From: a virus
IMG/VR virus record: IMGVR_UViG_3300043463_000045
Coordinates: 1-64,000 of that record
Strand: one strand, 5' to 3'
DNA: 64,000 nucleotides
The first letter of the stretch is position 1, and each line of letters opens with the position of its first letter. Of this stretch, positions 21,128-29,717 are shown one piece after another. The notes beneath the pieces were generated by a model, which had not been told where the DNA came from, did no database searches, and worked only from the letters and a program-made list of their open reading frames with translations. A program made the position numbers and the translations under genes.

Positions 21128-21268
21128 ATGAAATACCGCGCTGGCCGAATGGAGTTCAGTGATCTTTCTTGTGCGTTTCATTATGCTGAGTCACTCGGTG
21201 TGAAGGTTGAACTCCTTCTCAACGGAGAATGGAGAGTTCTTTCAAATCTTTATCCAAAAAGTGCTTGA
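21128..21268 (+). CDS. 46-residue hypothetical protein
   Basis: Enclosed between two promoters of the same family; AAAGGGA upstream. Its TGA is in the -35 of the next promoter. Makes a one-gene cassette. Confidence 0.65.
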   Translation: MKYRAGRMEFSDLSCAFHYAESLGVKVELLLNGEWRVLSNLYPKSA

Positions 21269-21293
21269 CAAATACTGCGAATCACTCTATAAG
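21265..21293 (+). promoter_or_regulatory. CGAATCA-family promoter
   Basis: TTGACA, CGAATCA (21278-21284), TATAAG, 17-base spacer, then TAATCTGTAGCCAAGAG as in other copies. Confidence 0.88.
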
Positions 21294-21322
21294 TAATCTG
21301 TAGCCAAGAGAGAGAAGAAGAC

Positions 21323-21661
21323 ATGCTTGACAAAGTTGAAGAACTCCTGAGTGCCATCAAGGCAGACTACCTCAAATGGACGACTCGGAACGGAACGCGG
21401 GAACTGAACGAAATCCTTTCTGAAATGGTTGAAGACTTCAATGACTCCCTCGTTGTAGTTGAAGGCTCCAAATACATCAAAATCACCAAAGGCGGTTCGG
21501 TGTGGGGCTTCATCGTGAAAGATGAAGGTGATAAGAAGTTCAAAAAAGGTGACATCCTGAAAGCAGCATCGTGGGCCACTCCCGCACGGAACGCTGCACG
21601 GGGCAACATTGTGGAAGGTAAATATGCGATTTCGTGGACTGGTCCGAGCTATCTTCGGTAA
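21323..21661 (+). CDS. hypothetical protein
   Basis: 112 residues after AGAGAGAAG. Helical N-terminal half, then a beta-rich part (YIKITKGGSVWGFIV). GC-richer than its neighbours. No family recognised. Confidence 0.75.
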   Translation: MLDKVEELLSAIKADYLKWTTRNGTRELNEILSEMVEDFNDSLVVVEGSKYIKITKGGSVWGFIVKDEGDKKFKKGDILKAASWATPARNAARGNIVEGKYAISWTGPSYLR

Positions 21662-21791
21662 AAAACCCAAAAAAGAAAAGCCGCCGATACGTTGGCATAA
21701 AAAACTCATTGCCAATGTCGCAATCAGTGTTTCGGTGCTTCTGTTTCTCTTTATGATTGCATCAATCGCTTACCTCATCCTCTTAGCATAA
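21624..21791 (+). CDS. small membrane protein
   Basis: 55 residues behind GGAAGG, overlapping the preceding gene by 38 bases. Basic N-terminus and one membrane segment (residues 30-54). Confidence 0.65.
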   Translation: MRFRGLVRAIFGKKPKKEKPPIRWHKKLIANVAISVSVLLFLFMIASIAYLILLA

Positions 21792-21801
21792 GGAAAATAA
21801 A

Positions 21802-21987
21802 ATGACTCTTCAAACCATCCGTGATATTCTGGTTTCAGTTGCTGCTACTCTTGTGATTGTCGTTATTGTTGTTGCAACAACTAATCGTGAGGAAGTAGCA
21901 CGTTGGAAGATTGATGTTGACCAATACTATTGGAATATGTATGAACAGCGTTGCGTGGTTGAACCCGGCGAGTGTATGGGCGACTAA
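21802..21987 (+). CDS. small membrane-anchored protein
   Basis: 61 residues. Hydrophobic segment 9-26, then a soluble tail with two Cys (RCVVEPGEC) that could form a disulfide outside the membrane. Confidence 0.7.
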   Translation: MTLQTIRDILVSVAATLVIVVIVVATTNREEVARWKIDVDQYYWNMYEQRCVVEPGECMGD

Positions 21988-21990
21988 CCA

Positions 21991-22176
21991 TTGTATCTTT
22001 ATCTCGTAGACAATGAGGTCCATTTGTTGCAAGATTGGCAAGCAGCCCATCTTGCACTTTTGGGTTTTGATGTATGGAACGCATCGTTATCTCTTGGAAT
22101 GGACCCAGAGCCTCTTTCTACCAATGATTTCGCTTATCAGTATCTTCTAAAGAAATGCGAACATGCTAACCCATAA
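21991..22176 (+). CDS. hypothetical protein, TTG start
   Basis: 61 residues from a TTG just after the preceding stop; no ATG or GTG fits. Overlaps the deaminase-like gene by 14 bases. Confidence 0.5.
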   Translation: MYLYLVDNEVHLLQDWQAAHLALLGFDVWNASLSLGMDPEPLSTNDFAYQYLLKKCEHANP

Positions 22177-22579
22177 GCAAAGTAAGATTGTAGATACGTT
22201 GTTTATTCTTGCCAGCGACCATGAGGCTACTGGTAATGCAAAGATTGTTGCAGCCGTTGTTCACAAAAATCAAATCATAAGCTACGGCTTCAATCAACTC
22301 AAGTCACATCCTTTCATCATTCCGTATCAAAAGAATGAAGATGCGATTTATCTTCATGCCGAAACCGATGCAATCAAAAATGCGCTGAAACGTATTTCTG
22401 TGGACCAACTTGCAAAATGTGATTTGTTTATCATTCGTGCAAAACAGAAAAGTTCCACCAGCAATAAGATTGTGTATGGTATTGCAAAACCGTGTGAAGG
22501 TTGTGAGAAATGTATTTCCACGTTTGGATTGAGAAAAGTGTATTACAGCACGAATGAACAAGAAATCAAATGTATGTAG
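22163..22579 (+). CDS. cytidine/deoxycytidylate deaminase-fold protein
   Basis: 138 residues. LHAET (near residue 67) gives the zinc His and proton-shuttle Glu, and KPCEGCEKC near 112 the two zinc cysteines. Deaminates a cytosine-type base or nucleotide, or acts as a dCMP deaminase for dUMP supply. Short and without the usual N-terminal extension. Confidence 0.75.
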   Translation: MLTHKQSKIVDTLFILASDHEATGNAKIVAAVVHKNQIISYGFNQLKSHPFIIPYQKNEDAIYLHAETDAIKNALKRISVDQLAKCDLFIIRAKQKSSTSNKIVYGIAKPCEGCEKCISTFGLRKVYYSTNEQEIKCM

Positions 22580-22616
22580 GCACATAATATTGTATGTAGA
22601 AGGGGTAAATACAGAT

Positions 22617-22661
22617 GCAGGGGTTCTCCCTGCACTTTTGTTTGATGCTCCCTGCATCAAA
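22617..22661 (+). ncRNA. two strong hairpins before a terminator
   Basis: GCAGGG-GTTCT-CCCTGC (22617-22633) and TTTGATGC-TCCCT-GCATCAAA (22641-22661) stand in series and share a CTCCCTGC segment. With the terminator at 22685 they could form a short stable RNA. Confidence 0.45.
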
Positions 22662-22684
22662 CTCTAGTCCTCTTCGCCAACTGG

Positions 22685-22716
22685 CCCGATAGATTCTTTC
22701 TATCGGGTCTTTTTTT
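22685..22716 (+). terminator. rho-independent terminator
   Basis: CCCGATAGA-TTCTT-TCTATCGGG followed by a T-rich run. Confidence 0.93.
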
Positions 22717-22718
22717 CC

Positions 22719-22747
22719 TTGAAAATACAATCACTATGCGATATAAT
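22719..22747 (+). promoter_or_regulatory. sigma70-type promoter
   Basis: TTGAAA, 17-base spacer, TATAAT; AATCACT is in the spacer but nearer the -35 than usual. Confidence 0.72.
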
Positions 22748-22775
22748 GGATTATTATTCAAACAAGAGGAATCAA

Positions 22776-23183
22776 ATGACTCAACAAATTGACCTACAAA
22801 AATATCAAGACTTTGTATCTGCTGTAACATCGGATGCATCAAACGACCTTGAAGCTATGATTGTCCGACTTCGTGAACTAAACGAAACGGTAAACATTTC
22901 TCTACTTCTTACTGGTGCTATCGGCATGAGTGCAGAGGGCGGCGAGTTTGCAGAGATTGCAAAGAAATGCGTCTTTCAGGGTAAGCCCATGAATGAAGAT
23001 ACTATCTTTCATATGAAGCGAGAACTTGGCGACATTGCTTGGTATTTCGTAAATGCATGTCGTGCTATCGGTGAAAATCCAAACGAAGTTATCGCAGAGA
23101 ATGTCCGCAAACTGGAAGCCCGATACCCAGGTGGAAATTTTGACCCCTATTACTCTGAAAATCGCAAAGTTGGCGACCTATGA
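22776..23183 (+). CDS. MazG-like nucleotide pyrophosphohydrolase
   Basis: 135 residues behind AGAGGA. EGGEFAEIAKK and HMKRELGDIAWY carry the EEXXE-like and EXXD metal-binding motifs of all-alpha NTP pyrophosphatases. May clean dNTP pools or lower ppGpp-type alarmones, as proposed for other phage MazG proteins. Confidence 0.82.
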   Translation: MTQQIDLQKYQDFVSAVTSDASNDLEAMIVRLRELNETVNISLLLTGAIGMSAEGGEFAEIAKKCVFQGKPMNEDTIFHMKRELGDIAWYFVNACRAIGENPNEVIAENVRKLEARYPGGNFDPYYSENRKVGDL

Positions 23184-23524
23184 GTTTTGATTTATCAAAC
23201 ATCAAAATAGAAAAGATTGCGGTGCAAGCTAAAAGCCGCACTCTGAATGCCTCTTGGACGATGGAGCATACTCTGTCCGAAGAGGAATGGAACGAACTCC
23301 AACAGAAAGAATATGAAGTTCTTGCCAAAGTTGCCGACCAACCAGAAGTGTATCATCAAATGATGAGTCTTCTTGGTCTGTCATATTCTGACTATCTAAA
23401 TAAGATAGAGAACGAAAGTAAAGTTGTCAATGAAATCAACGAAGAGTTGGCGAAGGTGCTTCAAGAAGAAATTGATAAAGAGATTTTGGCAAGCCTGTCA
23501 ATACATCTTGACGCCAAAAGATAA
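23180..23524 (+). CDS. hypothetical protein
   Basis: 114 residues, coupled by ATGA overlap to the MazG-like gene. Acidic, helical. No family recognised. Confidence 0.75.
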   Translation: MSFDLSNIKIEKIAVQAKSRTLNASWTMEHTLSEEEWNELQQKEYEVLAKVADQPEVYHQMMSLLGLSYSDYLNKIENESKVVNEINEELAKVLQEEIDKEILASLSIHLDAKR

Positions 23525-23527
23525 ATA
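23520..23527 (+). promoter_or_regulatory. late promoter box
   Basis: GATAAATA over the preceding stop codon, 25 bases before the next start. Confidence 0.65.
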
Positions 23528-23551
23528 CATATAAGACATAAGGACTTTTAT

Positions 23552-23809
23552 ATGTATAATGATTATTCAAGTCTCTCCGAAGAAGAACTAGATGAAAAGA
23601 TGGAAGATGTTATGAAAAAAATGAACATCGCTCATCGTCAGGGAATGGACCACGTTGTGCAACAGTTGCAGTATCACTTAGAGATATTGCGACTGGAACT
23701 CAACGAACGATTGGAACGGATGCGTTTTGATATTATCAACGAGCGCACTCCTGACTCATTCATCATAGGAGAAGACAATGACACCGATGCATCAACCGAT
23801 ACAGACTAA
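23552..23809 (+). CDS. hypothetical acidic helical protein
   Basis: 85 residues after ATAAGGAC. Likely coiled coil through residues 8-60, with an Asp/Thr-rich tail. Confidence 0.7.
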   Translation: MYNDYSSLSEEELDEKMEDVMKKMNIAHRQGMDHVVQQLQYHLEILRLELNERLERMRFDIINERTPDSFIIGEDNDTDASTDTD

Positions 23810-24146
23810 AAAGGTAAACCACAGTCTGACTGTGGACGGAACAGATGTTGACATAACACGTTTTGTGGAGTTTATGTATGGCCAATGGTTTCAAACTTGG
23901 CAAGAGCAGTTGAACTTTACTGATGTCAAGTATGACCTTGGACACGACAATCTCAGATTTTCTACTGAATCTGACCAAGTAAACCTACTCAAGCATGTTG
24001 TGAAACTAAGCCGCACATTCCCTAAGCTATACATTATGTATGACTTTTACACTGAATCGGACGAATTTTTTGAACAGGCAACCATCTATCTACATAACGG
24101 CGACATAACCGATAACGATAGTGGGCTACAAACATACGAGGTATAA
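23778..24146 (+). CDS. hypothetical protein
   Basis: 122 residues behind GGAGAAG, overlapping the preceding gene by 32 bases. No motif recognised. Confidence 0.72.
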   Translation: MTPMHQPIQTKKVNHSLTVDGTDVDITRFVEFMYGQWFQTWQEQLNFTDVKYDLGHDNLRFSTESDQVNLLKHVVKLSRTFPKLYIMYDFYTESDEFFEQATIYLHNGDITDNDSGLQTYEV

Positions 24147-24809
24147 ATGCCAGACGACTTTATGGTAAGTAGTTATTCTACGTTTACCACACATTTTAAC
24201 GCAACGCTAATCCAAGCAGAGCCAGTCATACTAAGTGATATTTTTGAAGTTTCCATTGACTTTGCTTGGACCACCCCAGATTTGCAAAAAGGTAATTCCG
24301 CCTTTCTCAAGGTAAAGTTCTTCTTAGAAGAAGTTTTGCAACATAGCATTCTCACTCATGTCAACGCTCCAATTGATGCAGACTTTGCAGAAAACCATGT
24401 TGTTCTGTTTCCATATGTTCCCACTAATGATGTTATCGCAATCACTCTACATGCAAAGCTAAACGCTATTGCGGGTGAAAGTCTAGAGATTCTAAGTGTG
24501 AAAGTGGGAAGCAAATATTCAAATCCATCTATCACATATACATATGCTGATACTTCATATCATATGCTGCCAGACCTAAAAACATTTATAGGCGAAGGAA
24601 GATACTTTTATGATGTTCCTTGGTGGTTCAGAGCATCTACAGAGTGCGAAGATTATGTTGCCGAAGATGATGAAGACTTGACAACTCCACCATATTCTGA
24701 TACAATATTTGAAGATATAGAAAAAATTGTCTCTGGGGAAATGAGCGCCCCAAAGAATGGAGAAGTTATTGAAATTCCAAGATGGAAGCCAAAAGTCATT
24801 GATGATTGA
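24147..24809 (+). CDS. hypothetical beta-rich protein
   Basis: 220 residues; ATG follows the previous stop directly. Beta-rich in residues 1-150, acidic C-terminal third. Late control suggests a virion or assembly role, but no homology is recognised. Confidence 0.72.
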   Translation: MPDDFMVSSYSTFTTHFNATLIQAEPVILSDIFEVSIDFAWTTPDLQKGNSAFLKVKFFLEEVLQHSILTHVNAPIDADFAENHVVLFPYVPTNDVIAITLHAKLNAIAGESLEILSVKVGSKYSNPSITYTYADTSYHMLPDLKTFIGEGRYFYDVPWWFRASTECEDYVAEDDEDLTTPPYSDTIFEDIEKIVSGEMSAPKNGEVIEIPRWKPKVIDD

Positions 24810-25329
24810 TAAGGTGACAACAGACCAATATGGTCGAGTCATCTATAATCGTCATGACTTATATGAACTTCTTTATCAAGGTGTGGACTTATCAAAATTA
24901 GACCAAGTAGAATGGCATGAAGATTTTGATAAGTATAATACCGCTTTAACTCTGAACCATCTTTCTGACTCACCGTTACAACCACTCAGCCATTATAGTG
25001 TTGATGTTAGTGAGTTCGATATTGAACATCAAAGAAAATGGTTTGTTCCTGATGAATATATGAAGATGGAAATATGTTCATACGTCAAGAGCAAAACACC
25101 TTTGGCGAGGATGAACCGAGTCGAAACAGAGTTGGAGTTGTATGATAAATATGAATTGTTGGACGTTCTTCGCCTGTGTGTTTATTTGGTAGACCAGATG
25201 CGAAAGCACAACGTGGTATGGGGTGTAGGGCGCGGTTCAAGTGTTGCTAGTTATGTTCTTTACGTTATTGGTATTCATAAGATCGACAGTGAGAAATATG
25301 GATTGGACATAAAAGAGTTTTTGAAATGA
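24802..25329 (+). CDS. DNA polymerase III alpha-like fragment
   Basis: 175 residues; start at 24802 in an ATG overlapping the previous stop. WGVGRGSSVASYVLYVIGIH near the C-terminus, followed by ID-EKYGL, matches the V(G)PGRGS..GSLV.Y.LGIT.IDP..Y.L motif that begins the palm of C-family polymerases. The rest of a polymerase is absent, so it cannot be one; it may be a domain reused for nucleotide or protein binding. Confidence 0.65.
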   Translation: MIDKVTTDQYGRVIYNRHDLYELLYQGVDLSKLDQVEWHEDFDKYNTALTLNHLSDSPLQPLSHYSVDVSEFDIEHQRKWFVPDEYMKMEICSYVKSKTPLARMNRVETELELYDKYELLDVLRLCVYLVDQMRKHNVVWGVGRGSSVASYVLYVIGIHKIDSEKYGLDIKEFLK

Positions 25330-25529
25330 GTGACATAATAATAAAGTTTCCAGCCAGTAAACGCAAGTTGTCTCTTCAAGAAGAACAAGAATTGAGAGTT
25401 TGTATAAATCTTGTTCATCTTACATACATGAATAAAAATCCACACAAAAGTGATACTGAACGTAAACAACAATCAGAAGATATAATACGAGAATTTCTAA
25501 AACGAATCTTTGAAATGAATGAGGAATAA
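25326..25529 (+). CDS. hypothetical helical protein
   Basis: 67 residues with ATGA overlap; charged, helical, no motif. Confidence 0.7.
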   Translation: MSDIIIKFPASKRKLSLQEEQELRVCINLVHLTYMNKNPHKSDTERKQQSEDIIREFLKRIFEMNEE

Positions 25530-25530
25530 T

Positions 25531-25857
25531 ATGATTAGAAAAAGTTCAAGAGGCGCAGAAGTAGACTTTGAAAAGCTACAAATCGCACAAGAAACCACCA
25601 TCGCGGTAGGCAACGTAAAAACAAATGCACGTGGCGACCAGTTGGGTAAAGGCGGAAAAATTGAAAAAACCGCAGACCAAATTGCTCGTGAGCATTACAA
25701 CAAAAACAATCCAAAGGCAGTAAAAAAAGCATCTATCAAAGTTGATAATGCAAAAGAAGAATTGCCAGTCGGTCTTGAACCACAGCCAACTAAAAAATAC
25801 ACTCCCGCTCCAGCACCAACATTTGCGGAAAACTTTGACAATAATAACGAGGAATAA
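25531..25857 (+). CDS. hypothetical protein with Pro-rich tail
   Basis: 108 residues behind GAGGAATAAT. Lys-rich middle and disordered tail with PAPAPTF. Directly precedes the GroES-like gene, so the two are likely co-translated. Confidence 0.7.
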   Translation: MIRKSSRGAEVDFEKLQIAQETTIAVGNVKTNARGDQLGKGGKIEKTADQIAREHYNKNNPKAVKKASIKVDNAKEELPVGLEPQPTKKYTPAPAPTFAENFDNNNEE

Positions 25858-25858
25858 T

Positions 25859-26182
25859 ATGAGAACGTTGCGACCACTCGGAAACAATATTATTCTAATC
25901 AACCTAGACCATGGCGAAAGAAAAACTGCTAATGGTTTGATCATCATAGATGACAGCACCACCGATGCGGGTGAGCGTGGCATTCGTGCTAGATGGGCAG
26001 AAGTGTATGCTGTTGGACCAGAACAAAAAGATGTCAGTGTCGGTCAGTGGGTTCTTATGGACCATGGACGATGGAGTGTCGGGCAAAACCTAGACTTGGG
26101 CGAAACAGAAATTCGTTTTTGGTTGGGTGACCCAAATGGTATTCTTGGTGTAAGCGAAACCAAGCCAGACGAGGTGAAATAA
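25859..26182 (+). CDS. GroES/gp31-like co-chaperonin
   Basis: 107 residues. RPLGNNIILINLD opens like GroES (RPLxDRV), ERKTANGLIIIDDS is the mobile loop ending in the hydrophobic GLII that docks on GroEL, and WAEVYAVGPEQKDVSVGQWVLMDHGRW is the barrel GKVVAVG..VKVGD.V pattern. In T4, gp31 replaces GroES to fold the major capsid protein in an enlarged cage; the same role is inferred. Confidence 0.82.
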   Translation: MRTLRPLGNNIILINLDHGERKTANGLIIIDDSTTDAGERGIRARWAEVYAVGPEQKDVSVGQWVLMDHGRWSVGQNLDLGETEIRFWLGDPNGILGVSETKPDEVK

Positions 26183-26397
26183 TGGCAGATACTTCCAAGG
26201 AAGACCGTATCGTATTTGGACTTGACGATGCAACCCCAGTTACAATTGACGCTGCAACTAAACGCAGAATGGAAATGTGGGAAAGCCTGAACCGAAAAAT
26301 CGCAAAACTGCCAGAGGCATTCGCAACTATCAGAACCCTTCTAGCAGTAAATATATTCGCACAGCTTTTTTTGGCTGTAGTAATCTTTTACAAATAA
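26182..26397 (+). CDS. small tail-anchored membrane protein
   Basis: 71 residues overlapping the previous stop by one base. C-terminal membrane segment (TLLAVNIFAQLFLAVVIFY) with a soluble N-terminal part. Confidence 0.72.
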   Translation: MADTSKEDRIVFGLDDATPVTIDAATKRRMEMWESLNRKIAKLPEAFATIRTLLAVNIFAQLFLAVVIFYK

Positions 26398-26406
26398 TAG
26401 GATAGT

Positions 26407-26871
26407 ATGAGCAATCTTGTTGACTACGCAAAGCGAGAATTGGATATTCTCAATCTTGGAACCGATGACCGCACTGGTGAAGGTATGGACTTTCATATGC
26501 GTGACCATATCCTTCGCATGGTAGAAATGTTTGCAGAAGAAGGACATTCGGGATTCAGTGCATCATATGCACTATCAATTTTGAAACGTGTTCTTGCATA
26601 CAACCCACTTACGCCTCTTACTGGAAATGACGATGAGTGGAATGAAGTTGGACACGGAGTGTTTCAGAACCGCCGCGCATCTAACGTGTTCAAAGAAAAC
26701 GGGCAAGCCTATTGGATGGATGGCATTGTGTTCTGGGAATGGTATGAAGATGAAAATGGAGAAAAGTACAAGTCTTACTTTACTTCACGAGACAGTCGGG
26801 TAAACATCGAATCGTTTCCTTGGACTATGCCAGAAACACCAGAATATAAAGAAGCTGACCCAAACCGATGA
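26407..26871 (+). CDS. hypothetical protein
   Basis: 154 residues, Trp-rich second half. No known domain. ATGA overlap with the next gene. Confidence 0.75.
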   Translation: MSNLVDYAKRELDILNLGTDDRTGEGMDFHMRDHILRMVEMFAEEGHSGFSASYALSILKRVLAYNPLTPLTGNDDEWNEVGHGVFQNRRASNVFKENGQAYWMDGIVFWEWYEDENGEKYKSYFTSRDSRVNIESFPWTMPETPEYKEADPNR

Positions 26872-27299
26872 TTGATGAAGAAACAAAACGTGACATTGAA
26901 TGGCGTAGTTCAATCGATGTAGTTGAAAAGAACGTGGTTGAACTATGCCCACAATGCAAGGGCATAGGAACCATAACTAAAGAAGAATTAGTAGACTATC
27001 ACAGAAACGACTACGAAACAATACGGTCTGAATGTAAGTTTTGTCTTGGAGACGGACGAGTTGTAGTAGTAACAAAAGAACTAATCTTTTCGAAACCAAC
27101 ACCAAAACGAAACATAGTTCCTTATGTTTCATGCCAAGGCGATAAGTTTGCCGAGAAAAGAAAAACTTTTGGTATCAAGTTAGATTTGCGAAACAAATCA
27201 CTTGAGAAAAAATATCCAGAACTTGAACAACTTACATATGAACACTACGATAAGTTAGTGGAACAATATTACGCACTTGATCTTCTCAAAGAAAAGTGA
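26868..27299 (+). CDS. zinc-ribbon protein of DnaJ type
   Basis: 143 residues. CPQCKGIGTI (near residue 27) and CKFCLGDGRV (near 58) are two CXXCXGXG-like repeats, as in the DnaJ zinc finger, so one zinc is likely. The rest is charged and unassigned. Confidence 0.7.
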   Translation: MIDEETKRDIEWRSSIDVVEKNVVELCPQCKGIGTITKEELVDYHRNDYETIRSECKFCLGDGRVVVVTKELIFSKPTPKRNIVPYVSCQGDKFAEKRKTFGIKLDLRNKSLEKKYPELEQLTYEHYDKLVEQYYALDLLKEK

Positions 27300-27305
27300 T
27301 ATACT
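27277..27305 (+). promoter_or_regulatory. probable promoter of the clamp loader gene
   Basis: TTGATC, 17-base spacer, TATACT, then CTGTAAA as in the CGAATCA family; no spacer box. Confidence 0.5.
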
Positions 27306-27338
27306 CTGTAAAATCAATCATCAACAAACGAGATAAAA

Positions 27339-28271
27339 ATGAGAGAACTCTGGACCGAAAAATATCGCCCACAGACATTAGAGGATTACGTATTCCGTGA
27401 TGAAAAGCAAAAGCATCAGGTAAAGAATTGGGTCAAGTCTGGTGCAGTTCCACACCTTCTATTCTCTGGTGCAGCGGGAACTGGTAAGACCACTCTTGCG
27501 AAAATCCTTCTCAACGAACTTGGCGTAGATGGTGGCGACATTATGATTATCAACGCCTCTAACGAAAACAACGTTGACACTATGAGAAACAAAATCAGTG
27601 GGTTTGCTGGCTCACTTCCATTCTCTGGTGATTTCAAGTATGTTCTGCTTGATGAGGCTGATTACCTCACTCAAAACGCACAAGCAATTCTTCGTAATAT
27701 GATGGAAACATATTCGTCAACCTGTCGTTTCATTCTTACCTGTAACTATCCAAACAAAGTTATTCCTGCTCTACATTCTCGTTGTCAGGGTTTTCATATC
27801 GCCAAACTAGACCAGACTGAGTTCACAGTTCGTATTGCAACCATTCTCTTGGAAGAAGGTATTACGTTTCAACCAGATGACCTTGACGTATACGTAAAGT
27901 CAACCTATCCAGACTTGCGCAAATGCATTGGAATGGTTCAACAGAACGTAGTTGATGGAAAGCTACAAGAACCAAGTTCTGGTGAAGGTGGCGAAAGTGA
28001 TTGGGTTCTAGAATATGTAGCACTCTTCCAACTTGGAAAAGTTGCTGATGCCCGTAAAATGATTGTTGAGAAAGCACGTCCAGAAGAATATGAAGGTGTG
28101 TTTCGTAAGCTATATGAGAACTTGGATTGGTTTGGCGAAGATACCAAAACAAAGGGCAGAGCATTGCTATGTATTCGTGATGGGTTGGTAAATCATTCAC
28201 TCGTTGCAGACCCAGAAATCAACCTAAGTGCAACTCTTCTTGAACTTCAATACATTGCAGGACAGTCATAA
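27339..28271 (+). CDS. sliding clamp loader large subunit (gp44-like)
   Basis: 310 residues. WTEKYRP start, GAAGTGKTT Walker A (residues 44-52), LLDEAD Walker B, and HSRCQ arginine-finger SRC motif: an AAA+ clamp loader of the T4 gp44 type. It would load the phage sliding clamp for DNA replication. No clear gp62 partner follows. Confidence 0.93.
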   Translation: MRELWTEKYRPQTLEDYVFRDEKQKHQVKNWVKSGAVPHLLFSGAAGTGKTTLAKILLNELGVDGGDIMIINASNENNVDTMRNKISGFAGSLPFSGDFKYVLLDEADYLTQNAQAILRNMMETYSSTCRFILTCNYPNKVIPALHSRCQGFHIAKLDQTEFTVRIATILLEEGITFQPDDLDVYVKSTYPDLRKCIGMVQQNVVDGKLQEPSSGEGGESDWVLEYVALFQLGKVADARKMIVEKARPEEYEGVFRKLYENLDWFGEDTKTKGRALLCIRDGLVNHSLVADPEINLSATLLELQYIAGQS

Positions 28272-28675
28272 TGGACTACGAACCAAAACGGATTATTATG
28301 CCAGAATGGTATGATGAATACGAGTTGATGCTACATCGGGAGTTGGCAGCATTTTCTATAAATTTGGATGGACCAAATCCATTCAGGAAAACCGTATCTG
28401 AAACGGTAGGAATCAAGATAGTTTTGAATGACACAAATGATTTGCCATTTGTCGTGAAACATTTTGAAGAAAAAATAACGGATGGATTTGAAGAAACCGT
28501 AATCATAGGCGACCCTGCTTCTCATGGATATGGTTTTGAAATTCTTGACAGGCTGGTTGATGAAAGCAAATATACCTGTCGTTATATACGCAACAAAGAA
28601 TGGATCATCTTTATGATAAATATTGATGATAATAAAAACCTTTATATTGAAGATGGGAAATTTTTATTAAAATGA
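28271..28675 (+). CDS. hypothetical protein after the clamp loader
   Basis: 134 residues, one-base overlap with the clamp loader gene. Position would fit gp62, but I see no sequence support for that. Mixed alpha-beta. Confidence 0.7.
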   Translation: MDYEPKRIIMPEWYDEYELMLHRELAAFSINLDGPNPFRKTVSETVGIKIVLNDTNDLPFVVKHFEEKITDGFEETVIIGDPASHGYGFEILDRLVDESKYTCRYIRNKEWIIFMINIDDNKNLYIEDGKFLLK

Positions 28676-29382
28676 TAGATAGATTTGAAGAAGACGGGTT
28701 TCTTATACAGGAACGAGTATTTGATGACAATACTATAGATGCCCTCTCATCGTATTGCGATACCCTTCGTCCACAGCGTGGACATGACAAGAATAAAAAA
28801 TGGAAGGGCTGGAAAGAAACTGACCAACTAAACGATCCATATAGTGTTGATTGGGCATACTATTGGACAGATGATGCTGTATCACCAGAAGTCGATATAG
28901 TAAAAAATAGATTGACACCAATCGCAGATGCAGTCATTGGCGAAAACAAATGGACTTGGTATCATGTAGATTTTATAGTTCTATACCCAGGAATGAATTT
29001 TATTCGTCCTCATATTGACACTCCATATCGTTTCAAGGAGTTCAAATATACCAATCAACACCTTGGTCTTCAATTTATGGTCCCACTGACCAATGTAAAT
29101 GAAATGAACGGCGCGACTGGTTATGTGCCGAATACTCACAAATATACAATTGATAGTACGTCAATTGACAAATCATGGGACACCTTCTTTCTAGACAACT
29201 ACAAGCAGTTTGTCGCACCGAAAGGAAGTATAATATCATGGAATCCACGTTTGCTACATAGCACCATGCCGAACCATTCAAATGAAATACGAAAGCTGCT
29301 GCTACTACACGCATCAGAACATCAAACAGCAAGAAGACTTAGAACAGTTGACGCTACAACCAATCCAAGTCTAAGAAACTAA
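28672..29382 (+). CDS. 2OG-Fe(II) dioxygenase of the phytanoyl-CoA hydroxylase type
   Basis: 236 residues. RPHID gives the HxD iron ligands (near residue 107), RLLHSTMPNHS the distal His, and EIRK the Arg for 2-oxoglutarate. Short PhyH-like enzymes are common in marine T4-like phages; substrate unknown. Coupled to the previous gene by ATGA. Confidence 0.8.
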   Translation: MIDRFEEDGFLIQERVFDDNTIDALSSYCDTLRPQRGHDKNKKWKGWKETDQLNDPYSVDWAYYWTDDAVSPEVDIVKNRLTPIADAVIGENKWTWYHVDFIVLYPGMNFIRPHIDTPYRFKEFKYTNQHLGLQFMVPLTNVNEMNGATGYVPNTHKYTIDSTSIDKSWDTFFLDNYKQFVAPKGSIISWNPRLLHSTMPNHSNEIRKLLLLHASEHQTARRLRTVDATTNPSLRN

Positions 29383-29393
29383 CGGAAAATAAT

Positions 29394-29717
29394 ATGGCAC
29401 AAAAAGCATACATCGTAATACAACACTCATACATTCCAGCACCTGGCGTAAATACAAGCGTCAAGGGTTGGGCAGAAGCAGAAAACTCACAGCAAATGAT
29501 TGAAACCATTTTCTTTGTAACACGTATTCGTAAACGTTGGTGGCAAACTGCAACCACCATTTTGAATATCACAGACACCAAGATTGAAAAAAACTCTGCT
29601 GACACAACAGACTTCAACCAAATCATCAACCATGTCAAAATGAAATACCCAGATAGATTTGCTGGCTTCATTCAAGAATGTGTTAGAGAAGGTCTAGCTC
29701 CTACGTTTACGCTATGA
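29394..29717 (+). CDS. conserved hypothetical phage protein
   Basis: 107 residues; I associate QHSYIPAPG and KRWWQTAT with a family in T4-like marine phages. Function unknown. ATGA overlap with the lyase gene. Confidence 0.72.
   Translation: MAQKAYIVIQHSYIPAPGVNTSVKGWAEAENSQQMIETIFFVTRIRKRWWQTATTILNITDTKIEKNSADTTDFNQIINHVKMKYPDRFAGFIQECVREGLAPTFTL

Noticed and set aside
28617-28624. GATAAATA inside the 28271 gene
   Set aside because: Within coding sequence with no gene starting at a suitable distance except one coupled by ATGA overlap.
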